From NCBI RefSeq assembly GCF_002158995.1, contig NZ_LOHF01000001.1, forward strand, positions 466,586-530,585: DNA of 64,000 nt, given 5' to 3'. The translations under genes and the position numbers were made by a program. Each line of letters begins with the position of its first letter. Position 1 is the stretch's first letter. Of the stretch, positions 43,896 to 53,725 are shown in pieces. Origin of the DNA: Pseudomonas caspiana. GTDB taxonomy: Bacteria; Pseudomonadota; Gammaproteobacteria; Pseudomonadales; Pseudomonadaceae. Below the pieces are notes generated by a model, which ran no database searches, had not been told where the DNA came from, and saw nothing but the letters and a program-made list of their open reading frames with translations.

Positions 43896-45851
43896 TCAAG
43901 GAGTGACGATGTCGAACATGGTCGGGAAGGCGTCCAGCAAAGCCAACAGTTCATGGATCTTGCCAGTGTCACCTTCGACTTTGGCTTTGCCTGCATTGAC
44001 CTCTTGGTCCAGAGTCAGACCACCCATCATCAGACCCGCAAATCCCAGCTTGTCGACAGTCAGGGTCGCATCGGCATTTTCGAGTACTTTGCCTTCGCTG
44101 TAGATGACTACACCATTACGCAATTCCACCGCGTAACTGGGGCCTTCCGGCTGTTTCCAGTTCAACAGCAAGTGCTTGCCGATCGCTTTCGGACCGTTGA
44201 TTCGTACGCCAAGATAATCAAGCAGCAGATCCGGGCTCATCGCTGCGACCATGTCAGCGCTGGATGTACTAATACCTGGCACTTTAGGCACGCCATTGCG
44301 TAGCTCATAAGCGCCCATCAGATATTCGTTACGCCAGGTAGGGTTCTCGGTTTGATAGCCCAACTGCTCAAATGCGTCAGCTTGCAGATTGCGCGCTTCC
44401 TGGTTGGCCGGGTCGGCGAACACCACGTGCTTGAGCACCTCAGAGGCCCATCGATAGTCTCCTTGGGCAATTGAGGCTCTGGCCTTGGTCATGACCGCCT
44501 CGGCTCCCCCCATGAACTCGACGTATTTCTTGCCGGCCTCAACCGGCGGCAAAGGGTGCAGATTGGCGGGGTTACTGTCATACCAGCCCAGGTAACGCTG
44601 ATAGATGGCTTTGGCATCGTGGTTGACCGAACCGTAATAACCACGGTTGTGCCACTGTTTACCGGTGCTATCGGGCAGTTGCAACTGCTCGGCAATCTCA
44701 GTCATGGTGAAGCCTTTGTTAGCAAGGTTCAGCGACTGATCGTGGATATATTTGAACATATCGCGCTGATCAGCGATGAAGCTGACGATGCGCTTCTGGC
44801 CCCACATCGGCCAGTGGTGCTGAGCGATCACTACCTCAACCTGATCACCATGGGTGTTGAGCGCCTCGTTGAGCGTCTTCCACCAGTTGGCAGCGTTGCG
44901 TACTTGCGCTCCACGCAAAGTGTAGAGGTTATGCAGGGTATGGGTGGCATCCTCAGCAGTGTTGAGCAGTTTGAATTGCGGGAACCAGATCAACATCTCT
45001 GACGGCGCTTCTGTGCCAGGCGCCATCTGAAAGAGCATTTCAACACCGTCAATTGTGCGCTTTTCGCCGGTCTTGGTGATGGTGTCAGTCGGTGGGATCA
45101 GGGTGAATGAACCGAATGAAGTGGTCTTTCCCAGACCCGCGTCCAGCTGACCGCGATCACTGCGTGGCAGCAAGGCTCCATACTGATAGAGGGTACGGCG
45201 GCTCATGGCGTTACCTGCCAGTACGTTTTCACTCACCGCTTCTTCAAGGAAACCCTCTGGCGCAATAACCTTGACCTTGCCTGACTTCACATCTTCTTCG
45301 TTGGTGACGCCTTTGACGCCACCGTAATGGTCGGCGTGGCTATGGGTATAGATGACCGCAACAACTGGTTTTTTTGGCCGATTTTTGTAGTACAGATCAA
45401 GACCCGCTTTGGCCACCTCGGTGGTGACCAATGGGTCAATGATGATCAAACCGTTGTCTGTTTCAATGATGGTCATGTTGGACAGATCGAAACCACGGAT
45501 CTGATAGACCCTGTCAGTCACCTTGAACAAACCGTTGTTCAAATTCAGTTCGGCGATTCGCCAAAGGCTTGGGTTAACCGTGTCAGGAGCCTCGCCCTTG
45601 ATGAAGTCATAGCTGGTCAGGTCCCAGGATGTTGCGCCCTTGGCATCCTTTATCGTCATGGGCACCAGTGTTTCGATAAAGCCTTTTTTGGCATCCTCGA
45701 AATCTTGTTTATCCGCGAAAGGCAGATCTTTGAGCACTGCCGCGTTGGCTTGTCGGGTCTGTTCGCTTGCCCCCTTCGGCTCAACTTGAGCCAATGCCAA
45801 ACTACCATTGAGACTAACCGCCAGAACCAGTAAATGATGACTAAACTTCAT
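43896..45851 (-). CDS. Alkylsulfatase, SdsA-type
   Basis: A 651-residue exported enzyme. The signal is HHLLVLAVSLNGSLALA. The metallo-beta-lactamase domain has the dizinc motif THSHADHYGG near residue 170, and further His/Glu ligands lie in the region of IAQHHWPMWG. A middle helical dimerisation domain and a C-terminal SCP2-like domain follow (LDYLGVRINGPKAIGKHLLLNWK, ending in DAFPTMFDIVTP). This three-domain plan is that of SdsA1, which hydrolyses SDS-like primary alkyl sulfates. AGGAG precedes the ATG. It is the first gene of a leftward run with two outer-membrane proteins and a DUF1254 protein. No SdsB-type regulator is adjacent. Confidence 0.93.
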   Translation of the reverse strand: MKFSHHLLVLAVSLNGSLALAQVEPKGASEQTRQANAAVLKDLPFADKQDFEDAKKGFIETLVPMTIKDAKGATSWDLTSYDFIKGEAPDTVNPSLWRIAELNLNNGLFKVTDRVYQIRGFDLSNMTIIETDNGLIIIDPLVTTEVAKAGLDLYYKNRPKKPVVAVIYTHSHADHYGGVKGVTNEEDVKSGKVKVIAPEGFLEEAVSENVLAGNAMSRRTLYQYGALLPRSDRGQLDAGLGKTTSFGSFTLIPPTDTITKTGEKRTIDGVEMLFQMAPGTEAPSEMLIWFPQFKLLNTAEDATHTLHNLYTLRGAQVRNAANWWKTLNEALNTHGDQVEVVIAQHHWPMWGQKRIVSFIADQRDMFKYIHDQSLNLANKGFTMTEIAEQLQLPDSTGKQWHNRGYYGSVNHDAKAIYQRYLGWYDSNPANLHPLPPVEAGKKYVEFMGGAEAVMTKARASIAQGDYRWASEVLKHVVFADPANQEARNLQADAFEQLGYQTENPTWRNEYLMGAYELRNGVPKVPGISTSSADMVAAMSPDLLLDYLGVRINGPKAIGKHLLLNWKQPEGPSYAVELRNGVVIYSEGKVLENADATLTVDKLGFAGLMMGGLTLDQEVNAGKAKVEGDTGKIHELLALLDAFPTMFDIVTP

Positions 45852-46947
45852 CGAGGGGCACTCCTGTGAGATGAATAAAGTCTTTCTCGTTGTTCAAGCT
45901 GAGTGGTTGAGAAGCTATGCCCAAACCTGAATCGCTCAACGTTTGTTCTGAACGTGCACTTGGCAAGCAAGCTAACAATCCTTCGTTGCAGTAGTAGTTA
46001 AGCTTTGTTGGCTGGCTACTACCGACGCCGGCATGCCACGCTAAAACTAAAAGCCCATTATCCATCCCCCGCAATATGCAAGCGGCAGCTTAGGCAATCC
46101 GTACATTTGAAAGCTCGTTGTTTATTTAGAATTACTGTTTTTTATTTTCACCAGACCTGACGCGCCCTCTGCGTGTGCGACTCATAGACCGTAGCACTAA
46201 AACAGTCGCTTGCAAGTAATAGTAAAATCCGTTTCCTGTAACGAGTGCGATACAGGTGAGGCCGCCTTCTTCCCTATTAACCTCGTGCCGACTGGTGACG
46301 TTGAGTCAGAGGGCCCAAGTCCTCGGCGCGGTCAGTGCGCTGAATACATATCTCCTTGCCTTCCGGCCCCTCCAGCAAAACTTGATGTTAGAAAGCGTCC
46401 ACGCTATAACTTTAGTTATAACTTGATCAGTCTCCACCGTCCCAGACAGGCGTATATCTGCTACCAAGATATTGAAAGATATAATGAATAGTGGCGGCCA
46501 AAGTGAAGGTGCTGTTTATATCGCGAAGTTTCATTGGTAACGCTCCCTGTTCAAATCCGATTTCGACAGACAGCCGGAAGCATGCACGTTTCGAAGCATA
46601 GACGTAAGCTGGAGCTGCGCACGAAAATCAAATGAGACGCCTGTTCCATTGATAGCACTTTGATAGCTAGCGTCTGTGACTGAGTTGGCATTCAGCTTCA
46701 AATGTTGAAGCCAATCAAGTAACAGCCCCTTGAATCCAAGCCCCCTCCGCTATCAATAACTAGGGATGTAGCCTGTGGTGTGATTTCCACCCGTTGAAGA
46801 TTAATGCCAATGCTCACATACCAGCACTAACACATCGACCACGTACGTCACCTTGAGTCCGCAGGCAAATCGCTGACCTTCATGATTGAACAGTCAGCGA
46901 TCAAAAGCTTCTCAGCCTACAACACCTGTCGACAGTGCCGGTTCGCA
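45852..46947. other. 1.1 kb gene-free stretch
   Basis: 1,096 bases with no supportable gene. Short frames at 45841-46074 and 46210-46491 lack ribosome-binding sites and conserved content. The part around 46100-46500 is richer in A and T than its neighbours and contains a small inverted repeat, TATAAC-TTTA-GTTATA (46405-46420). The sulfatase promoter must lie at its left end. Confidence 0.5.
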
Positions 46948-47742
46948 TCAAACGATGTCATCGACCACGCCGCCATCAACCCTGAGCGCCGCGCCCGTGG
47001 TGGCTGACGCCTGAGTCGAGCACACATACACGATCATGTTCGCGACTTCTTCGACGGTAGCGGCACGCTGGATAATCGAGCTGGGACGATGCTCCGCGAT
47101 GAACGCCTTGGCGACTTCATCAAGGGATTTTCCCGTACGTTCCACTTCGCTATGCAACATGCCTGCAACGCCTTCGGACAAAGTCGGTCCCGGCAGCACG
47201 CTGTTGACCGTCACGCCGCTGCCGGCGACGCGCTTGGCCAGGCCGCGAGCCAGTGCCAGCTGGGCAGTTTTGGAAACGCCGTAGTGAATCATGTCCGCCG
47301 GGATATTGCGTGCAGACTCAGAAGACACGAACACCACCCTGCCCCAGCTTTTCTCAACCATTGCAGGCAGCAATGCACGGCTCAGACGCACACCGGACAT
47401 GACGTTGGTCTGCCAGTAGCTGTCCCAGACCTCGTCGTCAGTTTCAAAGAAATCCTGAGGGCCATAGATCCCGGCATTGTTCACCAGGATGTCGATATGC
47501 CCAGCGCCTTGCACCAGCGTTTCAACACCATTTGAAGAGCTCAGGTCAGCGGCAACGCCAGTGATTTTCGCACCCGGAACTTCGCTGGATAACTTGGCCA
47601 CTGCGTTCTTTACAGAGCCTTCACTGCGGCCATTGATCACCACCTCTGCGCCAGTCTCGGCAAGTCCTTTGGCGATCGCAAAACCTATCCCGCCGGTCGA
47701 AGCGGTGACCAGCGCACGCTTGGTATTCAACTGAATCTTCAT
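46948..47742 (-). CDS. SDR family oxidoreductase
   Basis: A 264-residue short-chain dehydrogenase. The cofactor site is VTASTGGIGFAIAKGLA (TGxxxGxG), NNAGIYG and the catalytic triad is Ser in VFVSSESARN with Tyr and Lys in IHYGVSKTAQLALARG. The C-terminus LRVDGGVVDDIV is typical. The fold of NAD(P)-dependent SDRs and length are standard. Substrate unknown. The ATG at 47742 has GGAG five bases upstream; GTG at 47748 is less good. A divergent LysR-type remnant lies 20 bases away and presumably once regulated it. Confidence 0.9.
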   Translation of the reverse strand: MKIQLNTKRALVTASTGGIGFAIAKGLAETGAEVVINGRSEGSVKNAVAKLSSEVPGAKITGVAADLSSSNGVETLVQGAGHIDILVNNAGIYGPQDFFETDDEVWDSYWQTNVMSGVRLSRALLPAMVEKSWGRVVFVSSESARNIPADMIHYGVSKTAQLALARGLAKRVAGSGVTVNSVLPGPTLSEGVAGMLHSEVERTGKSLDEVAKAFIAEHRPSSIIQRAATVEEVANMIVYVCSTQASATTGAALRVDGGVVDDIV

Positions 47743-47762
47743 CTTCACTCCATCATGATTGG

Positions 47763-48176
47763 GTGGGCTTGACCCACCCTATTGGAGCTTCCACAGTCTG
47801 TATAGAGGCAGTCGACCACCGTTGGGTGAGCTTCTTGTCCGGCCAGAGCAACAGGCCTCTTGCCTGGCACTTTCTGGAGAAAGGTGAGGACCGGCATTAT
47901 CCGAGCCGCGGGGTTATTACAGTCAATGAGTCCAATGCATACGTACAGTGCGGACTTGCAGGCTTCGGGATTATTCAGGCACCCGGTATCACCGTAGATA
48001 CCTTCCTCACCAACGGAGAATTGGTTGAAGTGCTGCCAGCCTTTCGTCCTGCACGTCGCAAAGTGTCCGTGCTTTACCCCAGCAGAACTCATTTGGCGCC
48101 GCAGGTACATGCGTTTGCAGACTGGCTTCGCGAACACTTTCCGGCATTGCATCCCACGTGGTTTGAGGCTGACTGA
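47763..48176 (+). pseudogene. Truncated LysR-family regulator (C-terminal half only)
   Basis: About 137 codons encode the second half of a LysR substrate-binding domain: HRWVSFLSGQSNRPLAWHFLE, VNESNAYVQCGLAGFGIIQAPG, LVEVLPAFRPARRKVSVLYPS, then HVHAFADWLREHFPAL. The N-terminal helix-turn-helix and the first substrate-binding subdomain, about 160 residues in a full gene, are missing. The frame begins where the intergenic region to the divergent SDR gene would be, so a deletion has joined the middle of the gene to its own promoter region. No DNA-binding function can remain. Confidence 0.75.
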
Positions 48177-48311
48177 TTAGATGCTGTACAGCTAACCGCT
48201 TACTACCGGACCAATCGCATTTGCGTCATAGCGACAGCTCACACTCAATGTGACTACCCTGGCGCCTGTGCCGGGCTGACAACTAAAGCAAGACGATAAA
48301 AAGAGACCGCT

Positions 48312-48938
48312 ATGGAACTGGACACGAACGAGTACGTGACGACGACTGAAGCGCTGGAAAACCTGTATGGCGCCGTCGCACGCCCCTCCATCATCAAAGA
48401 GGTGGATCATATCCATCCCGTCTATCGACCTTTTATCGAGTCGGCTCCATTTGCGATTCTTGCCTCGTCAGGTCCCGGCGGGCTTGATGCGTCACCACGT
48501 GGCGATCAAGCAGGATTTGTCCATATCGAAGACAGCAAGACGCTTTATTTACCTGACCGGCGTGGTAACAACCGGCTCGACACCCTGCGCAACATAGTGG
48601 CTGACCCCCGTGTTGCGTTGCTGTTTCTGGTGCCTGGGGTGGGCGAAACATTACGCATTAACGGGACAGCGCAGATATCAGTCAGGCCCGAGTTACTGGC
48701 GCGCTTCGCAGTGAACGGTCAACTGCCTAAATCTGTTTTGCGAATCACTGTCACCAGCGTTTACTTCCAGTGCAGCCGAGCGGTTATCAGAGCGGGGCTT
48801 TGGGATATGGCGCGCCAGGTGGAGCGAAATACGCTGCCTACCGCTGGAAAAATCCTTAAGGAAATCTCCGCTGCCGAAATCGATGGCGATGCCTACGACC
48901 GCGCCTTGCCAGGGCGCATCGCTGATACCTTGTATTGA
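48312..48938 (+). CDS. Pyridoxamine 5'-phosphate oxidase-like flavoprotein
   Basis: A 208-residue FMN-binding split-barrel protein. Blocks include SAPFAILASSGPGGLDASPRGD, LYLPDRRGNNRLDTLRNI, and RVALLFLVPGVGETLRINGTA, the pattern of the PNPOx-like group sometimes annotated as MSMEG_1061-type. C-terminal YFQCSRAVIRAGLWD is typical. Role unknown; FMN- or F420-linked reductases are the known neighbours of the family. No strong ribosome-binding site is visible before the ATG. It is followed by a strong hairpin. Confidence 0.88.
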   Translation: MELDTNEYVTTTEALENLYGAVARPSIIKEVDHIHPVYRPFIESAPFAILASSGPGGLDASPRGDQAGFVHIEDSKTLYLPDRRGNNRLDTLRNIVADPRVALLFLVPGVGETLRINGTAQISVRPELLARFAVNGQLPKSVLRITVTSVYFQCSRAVIRAGLWDMARQVERNTLPTAGKILKEISAAEIDGDAYDRALPGRIADTLY

Positions 48939-48963
48939 TCGTCTTTTCTGACTCACCAGTAGC

Positions 48964-48993
48964 GCGTCCAGAACCGGTTTGGGCTCTGGACGC
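48964..48993. terminator. Terminator hairpin between convergent genes
   Basis: GCGTCCAGA (48964-48972) and TCTGGACGC (48985-48993) form a 9-base-pair stem between the flavoprotein gene (+) and the chemoreceptor gene (-). Probably bidirectional. Confidence 0.5.
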
Positions 48994-49052
48994 AGGCGGC
49001 TCACTGGCTGAGCCGCTACGTCTCTAATGAATATAGAGGTGGGTGGAACTCA

Positions 49053-50693
49053 TCAGAGCTTGAATTTACCCACCAGCGTATTGAACGAAATCGCCAGCCG
49101 TGACAACTCCTGACTCGAAGCGTTGGTCTGGTTTGCACCTGCGGAAGTCTGGGTCGACAGGTCCTGAATGTTCACCAGATTGCGATCAACTTCACGGGCG
49201 ACCTGCGCCTGCTCTTCGGCTGCGCTGGCGATAACCAGGTTGCGCTCGTTAATCTGACTGACGCCAGCGCTGATTCGCTCCAGGGCAAGGCCTGCTTCTG
49301 TGGCCAGCGATTGGGTGCTTTGCGCCATCGACTGGCTTTTGCCCATCGATTGCACGGCCTCGTCCGCGCCCGCGCGCACTACCTTGATCATTGCTTCAAT
49401 TTCGCCAGTCGAGGCCTGGGTACGGTGAGCCAACGCCCGGACTTCATCGGCTACAACAGCAAAACCACGCCCCTGTTCACCGGCGCGCGCGGCTTCGATG
49501 GCGGCGTTGAGGGCCAATAGATTGGTCTGCTCAGCGATACCGCGAATCACGTCCAGCACCTTGGTAATGTCACGAATCTGACCGGCCAGCGTTTCGACAC
49601 GCTGCGTGGAATCGTTGATGTCCACCGCCATGGTGTTCATTGCCGTCACAGCCTGCTGCACCTGGTTCTGGCCTTTGATCGCGTCTTCTGCGGTCTGGCT
49701 CGACACCTGAGAAGTGCTGGCTGCGTTGCGAGCCACCTCTTCCACCGCTGCGGTCATTTGATTTACAGCCGTTGCCGCTTGCTGAATCTCGTCATTCTGA
49801 CGAACAAGGCCACGGGTGCTGTCTTCAGTCACAGCGGTCAACTCCTCGGCGGCCGAGGCTAATTGATCAGAAGCATCGGCAATTTGCTGAACGGTGCCTT
49901 TGAGATCTTTCTGCATGTTCGACAGCGCTTTCAGCAGTTGCCCGGTTTCATCTTCACTGCCTGTTGTGATCTCTTTGGTGAGGTCGCCCTGAGCGATGCG
50001 AGTTGCGCTTTCCACCGATTGATAGAGCGGTCGAGTAATCATGCGCGTAACCACCAGCCCAAGAGCAACGGCCGCAGCGGCTGCGACAAGCGCGCCGATG
50101 ATCAGCGCCCACGTCACTTGTTGGTTAGTCGCTTGCCCTGAGGTAGCTACGTCGAGCGCCTGGCGAGCATTGGACTCGATCATGATTTTGACTTCGCCAA
50201 TCGTCTTGCGATACGCGGGGGTTGCGCTGGTATCGGCAAACTTGGCGGCCTGATCGACATCGCCGCTTTTCAGCAGCGCGAAAACGTTTTCTGCGGCGGC
50301 GACATACGCTGGCCAGTCTCGCTCGAACTCGTCACCGGCCGCGCGCTCATCAGCTTCCAGCGGAGTGGCACGATAGATTTTGAATTGCTGCTCAGCCTCG
50401 GCCTGGTTGTCCCTGAACGACAAAGCCGCAGCGTTTATCTCCTCAGGCGTGGCTTTGCGTAACCCCAGGTTGATGGCCCTGAACATGTCCCGGTGGGTGG
50501 CGATCACGTTGGCCTTGACCGAGTCGGTTTTCTGGATCGATACCAGATTGTTGCTGACCGTGCTCTGCAACTGGCCGTAGATAGTTGAGATCCCGCTGTA
50601 CCCCAGCCCTGCAACACCGACCGTGATCAAGGCACATAAACCAAAAGCGAACAGCAACTTGGATTTGAGCTTCAGATTGAGAAACTGGGACAT
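49053..50693 (-). CDS. Methyl-accepting chemotaxis protein
   Basis: A 546-residue transmembrane chemoreceptor with a four-helix-bundle sensor. TM1 ([21 protein letters not shown]) precedes a periplasmic helical domain of about 150 residues ([19 protein letters not shown]...), TM2 ([21 protein letters not shown]), HAMP and the MCP hairpin ([19 protein letters not shown]). It ends [11 protein letters not shown] with no CheR-binding pentapeptide. The ATG at 50693 is used; a GTG nine bases upstream adds three residues. Ligand unknown. The 4HB domain suggests a small organic ligand. Confidence 0.93.
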   Translation of the reverse strand: MSQFLNLKLKSKLLFAFGLCALITVGVAGLGYSGISTIYGQLQSTVSNNLVSIQKTDSVKANVIATHRDMFRAINLGLRKATPEEINAAALSFRDNQAEAEQQFKIYRATPLEADERAAGDEFERDWPAYVAAAENVFALLKSGDVDQAAKFADTSATPAYRKTIGEVKIMIESNARQALDVATSGQATNQQVTWALIIGALVAAAAAVALGLVVTRMITRPLYQSVESATRIAQGDLTKEITTGSEDETGQLLKALSNMQKDLKGTVQQIADASDQLASAAEELTAVTEDSTRGLVRQNDEIQQAATAVNQMTAAVEEVARNAASTSQVSSQTAEDAIKGQNQVQQAVTAMNTMAVDINDSTQRVETLAGQIRDITKVLDVIRGIAEQTNLLALNAAIEAARAGEQGRGFAVVADEVRALAHRTQASTGEIEAMIKVVRAGADEAVQSMGKSQSMAQSTQSLATEAGLALERISAGVSQINERNLVIASAAEEQAQVAREVDRNLVNIQDLSTQTSAGANQTNASSQELSRLAISFNTLVGKFKL

Positions 50694-50993
50694 GGTGAGC
50701 ACTCAGGTCTGTAATTGTTAGAGTCGAGAGCTCAATGCACCAAAGCCCTCTCTAGCAGCATTATCGACTGGGAGTGGGCAAACTTGATGGCGGTTGCATC
50801 ACCGCGCAACCAACGGTTATCTGTAGGAATGAGCTTGCTCGCGATAGCGTTTTATCAAACGAGACTTTTTGACTGCAACATTGCTATCGCGAGCAAGCTC
50901 ACTCCTACAGGGATGCGTTTAATTAAGTGGTAACCGTAGGGCCGGCTTTAGCCGGGAGAACCTTACAACGGTCGAGATAGTGGTGTGTAACCC
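50694..50993. other. Intergenic region with REP pair
   Basis: 300 bases between two leftward genes, holding an inverted pair of REP sequences at 50821-50911 and nothing else I can support. Confidence 0.55.
50821..50911. repeat. REP inverted pair
   Basis: CTGTAGGAATGAGCTTGCTC (50821-50840) and GAGCAAGCTCACTCCTACAG (50891-50910) form a long imperfect inverted repeat with GCGATAGC inside both arms. This is a typical Pseudomonas REP/BIME unit, sitting between the chemoreceptor and HAD-hydrolase genes. Confidence 0.8.
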
Positions 50994-51668
50994 TTAAGGC
51001 CGCGACGCGATTTCATCCAGGTGCTCTAGCAAGTCTTGCGGGTCCTCATACACGCGCAAAGCCCCTGCCCGTTCAAGCTCTGCAATGTCATAACCGCCCG
51101 ACAGCAAGCCGATGCCCGTTGCTTTGCAGCGACGCGCGGCGAGCATGTCCCAGATGGCATCGCCAATTACCAGGCACTCATCAATAGGTGCATCCAGTTT
51201 GTGCGCCGCAGCCAGGAACAGATCCGGGTCGGGTTTGCCGTACTTCACGTCATCGCGGGTAATAATGTTGATCTCGTTGATGTCCAGTTTCAGCGCTTTC
51301 AGATTGATCGTCGCGGTGTCGATACCGCCGCTAGTCGCAATACACCACTTGAGGTTGTCCTGGCTGAGCGCGTCAAGCAGCTCTATCGCGCCAGGCAATG
51401 CGATGATCTGACCCTGAAGGCGCTCGTAGGCGTCTGCGTGCTTTTCGCTGAGCCGTTTGGCCTGCGCTTCGCTGATTTCCAGGCCGGTCTCTCTAGACAA
51501 AGTCTTGAGCATCAATCCGCCACTCATACCGATTCTGCGGTGAATGCGCCACATCGCGAGAGGAATATCCTCAGCGTCCAGCGCTTCTTTCCAGGCCGCA
51601 ACGTTTTGATAAACGCTATCGGTGAGCGTGCCGTCCAGATCGAAGATGAACGAGGTTTGTGGTCGCAT
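50994..51668 (-). CDS. HAD family hydrolase
   Basis: A 224-residue HAD phosphatase. Motif I is FIFDLDGTLTDS with both catalytic Asps, motif II Ser/Thr in CIATSGG, Lys in YGKPDPDLF, and motif IV in LVIGDAIWDMLAA. The cap helix domain sits between motifs I and II as in phosphoglycolate-phosphatase-like members. Substrate not predictable. Divergent from the photolyase gene by 220 bases, with a LitR/PplR-like site between them. Confidence 0.9.
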   Translation of the reverse strand: MRPQTSFIFDLDGTLTDSVYQNVAAWKEALDAEDIPLAMWRIHRRIGMSGGLMLKTLSRETGLEISEAQAKRLSEKHADAYERLQGQIIALPGAIELLDALSQDNLKWCIATSGGIDTATINLKALKLDINEINIITRDDVKYGKPDPDLFLAAAHKLDAPIDECLVIGDAIWDMLAARRCKATGIGLLSGGYDIAELERAGALRVYEDPQDLLEHLDEIASRP

Positions 51669-51802
51669 GAGGTTGTTCCTTTAATGAGTTTGAATCGACG
51701 TCCACTTTTTTCGAGTGCCTGCAAACCGAGGTGTTCGGTTTTTCTTCAGTTCCTTTCACCAATGCGCTGAACGGCCATGCGCACAAAAACCTATGAAATA
51801 CT

Positions 51803-51826
51803 TGTACAAGAATTTACATTGGTACA
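51803..51826. promoter_or_regulatory. LitR/PplR-type operator before the photolyase gene
   Basis: TGTACA, exactly 12 bases, then GGTACA. The site I recall for the light-responsive, B12-binding MerR regulator PplR1/LitR of Pseudomonas putida is T(G/A)TACA-N12-TGTA(C/T)A; the second half-site differs by one base. It lies 63 bases upstream of the photolyase ATG, a promoter position, so light induction is predicted. Confidence 0.55.
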
Positions 51827-51888
51827 GGTTTTTGCGCAGTTCGGCCTCCTCGCACAGGAAAAGACGTGTTGAATAGAGAGATAGATTG

Positions 51889-53427
51889 ATGAGCGCCCAT
51901 CGCCGACTGTGTCTGGTTCTGGGCGACCAGTTGTCCTTTGACCTTGCCTCGCTGGCCGAACTGGACGCCGAGAGTGATGCGGTGTTGATGGTCGAGGTCA
52001 TGGAGGAAGCCACCCATGTGCCCCACCATCCGCAAAAAATCATTCTGATCTTCAGTGCCATGCGGCACTTCGCGCAGGCCTTGGAAGCGCGAGGCTTTCA
52101 TGTGCACTACGTCAGACTCGATGACCCACAGAACACCGGCTCGGTGCCTGGCGAGTTACATCGCTGGCACTCGTTGCTGCAGCCTGAAGAGTTGCACTTG
52201 ACGGAGACCGGTGACTGGCGTCTTGAGCAATCGATCAGGGCGTGTGATTTGCCGATTCAGTGGCACAGCGACACGCGTTTTCTGTGCACTCGAGCAGAGT
52301 TCTCCAGCTGGGCACAGGGCAAAAAGCAGCTGCGTATGGAGTTCTTCTATCGCGAGATGCGCCGCAAAAGCCGGTTATTGATCAATGGCGACGGTACCCC
52401 GGTCGGCGGGGCATGGAACTTCGACGCCGAAAACCGCAAGGCACTGCCCAAGAACGTACGTGCGCCCTACCCGGCACGTTTTTCTAATGATGCGATCACT
52501 CAGGAAGTCATCACGCTGGTTCGAGAAAAGTTCTCCAGCCACTACGGTGCTCTGGACAGCTTTGATTATCCAGTCACGCACGCTGAAGCCCAGTCACTGT
52601 GGGAGTATTTTCTGGATTATGGGCTGGCCGGTTTCGGCGACTATCAGGACGCTATGGCCAGCAACGAGCCGTTCCTGTTTCACGCTCGCATCAGTGCCGC
52701 CCTGAATATTGGCCTGCTGGATCTGCGCCAACTGTGCAGCGATGTGGAGTCGGCGTACTGGTCGGGCAGGATCGCCTTGAATGCCGCCGAAGGCTTTATC
52801 CGGCAACTGATTGGCTGGCGCGAATATGTACGCGGTGTGTATTGGCTGAAGATGCCGGACTACGCCAGTGGCAACGCTTTCGGTAACAGCAGGCCACTGC
52901 CAGAGTTCTACTGGACCGGCAAAACCAGGATGAACTGCATGAGTCAGGCCATCGGCCAAAGCCTGGAATATGCCTACGCGCATCACATTCAGCGGCTGAT
53001 GGTGACAGGCAACTTCGCGCTGCTTGCCGGTATTGCGCCGCCGCAGATCTGTGAGTGGTATCTGGCGATCTACATGGATGCGTTCGATTGGGTCGAGCTA
53101 CCCAATACATTGGGCATGGTCATGCATGCCGATGGCGGTTATCTCGGCTCCAAACCTTACTGCGCCAGCGGTCAGTACATCAAACGCATGTCCAACTACT
53201 GTGGCGACTGCGCCTACAAAGTGACTGAAAGCACTGCTGATAATGCCTGCCCTTTCAATTCGCTTTACTGGCACTTCCTCATGCGTCACAGCAACCTTCT
53301 GCGCGGTAATCAGCGCATGGGCATGTTGTACAAAAACCTCGACCGCATGCCTGAAGCCAAGCAGGAAGCACTCTGGCAACGAGGAGAGCTATTGCTCGCC
53401 AAGCTGGATGCGGGTGAGTTGATTTGA
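51889..53427 (+). CDS. Iron-sulfur photolyase/cryptochrome (FeS-BCP family)
   Basis: A 512-residue flavoprotein of the cryptochrome/photolyase family. The N-terminal domain starts CLVLGDQLSFDLASLAEL. The C-terminal FAD domain has QLIGWREYVRGVYW and YAHHIQRLMVTGNFALLAGI. Four cysteines match the [4Fe-4S] site of PhrB/CryB: one in TRMNCMSQAI, two in SNYCGDCAYK and one in DNACPFNSLYWHF with the same 3- and 13-residue spacings. The enzyme repairs (6-4) photoproducts in the best-studied member. ATG 51889 is chosen over TTG 51886. A DUF2256 gene follows it, as is common in this family. Confidence 0.93.
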   Translation: MSAHRRLCLVLGDQLSFDLASLAELDAESDAVLMVEVMEEATHVPHHPQKIILIFSAMRHFAQALEARGFHVHYVRLDDPQNTGSVPGELHRWHSLLQPEELHLTETGDWRLEQSIRACDLPIQWHSDTRFLCTRAEFSSWAQGKKQLRMEFFYREMRRKSRLLINGDGTPVGGAWNFDAENRKALPKNVRAPYPARFSNDAITQEVITLVREKFSSHYGALDSFDYPVTHAEAQSLWEYFLDYGLAGFGDYQDAMASNEPFLFHARISAALNIGLLDLRQLCSDVESAYWSGRIALNAAEGFIRQLIGWREYVRGVYWLKMPDYASGNAFGNSRPLPEFYWTGKTRMNCMSQAIGQSLEYAYAHHIQRLMVTGNFALLAGIAPPQICEWYLAIYMDAFDWVELPNTLGMVMHADGGYLGSKPYCASGQYIKRMSNYCGDCAYKVTESTADNACPFNSLYWHFLMRHSNLLRGNQRMGMLYKNLDRMPEAKQEALWQRGELLLAKLDAGELI

Positions 53428-53483
53428 AATCAGATCGCTTGTTAAGCCTGACACTGCGTTGTCTTGCGTCAAACAGTAGATTT

Positions 53484-53572
53484 GTTGGAGCTAACGTGTT
53501 CGCGACGCGTTGCGTCAGGTGATTGCGTGGTGGATTTGCTGGCGCCTCACGAACACGTTCACTCCTACAGGG
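53484..53572. repeat. REP-like inverted pair
   Basis: TTGGAGCTAACGTGTTCGCG at the left pairs imperfectly with CACGAACACGTTCACTCCTA at the right. A REP-type element behind the photolyase gene; the next repeat follows directly. Confidence 0.6.
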
Positions 53573-53589
53573 TTAACGGGCAACAATAC

Positions 53590-53680
53590 CTGTAGGAGCG
53601 CACGAGCACCGCGAGGCCGCGATAGCGGTGTATCAGATGGACCGCCATCGCTGCCTCGCGAAGTTCGCGAGTTCTACAGA
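53590..53680. repeat. REP inverted pair (same family as 57630-57720)
   Basis: CTGTAGGAGCGCACGAGCAC at the left with an imperfectly inverted right end GCGAGTTCTACAG, enclosing GCGAGGCCGCGATAGCGG and CCGCCATCGCTGCCTCGCG. The copy at 57630-57720 is nearly identical in the opposite orientation. Both lie next to catabolic or repair operons in spacer DNA. Confidence 0.8.
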
Positions 53681-53725
53681 CAAGTACTCCAAATCGCTGG
53701 TTGCATTGCTATGACAGGGAACACA

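Noticed and set aside
46210..46491. 93-codon ORF in the gene-free stretch
   Set aside because: No ribosome-binding site; composition looks random and the start is arbitrary.
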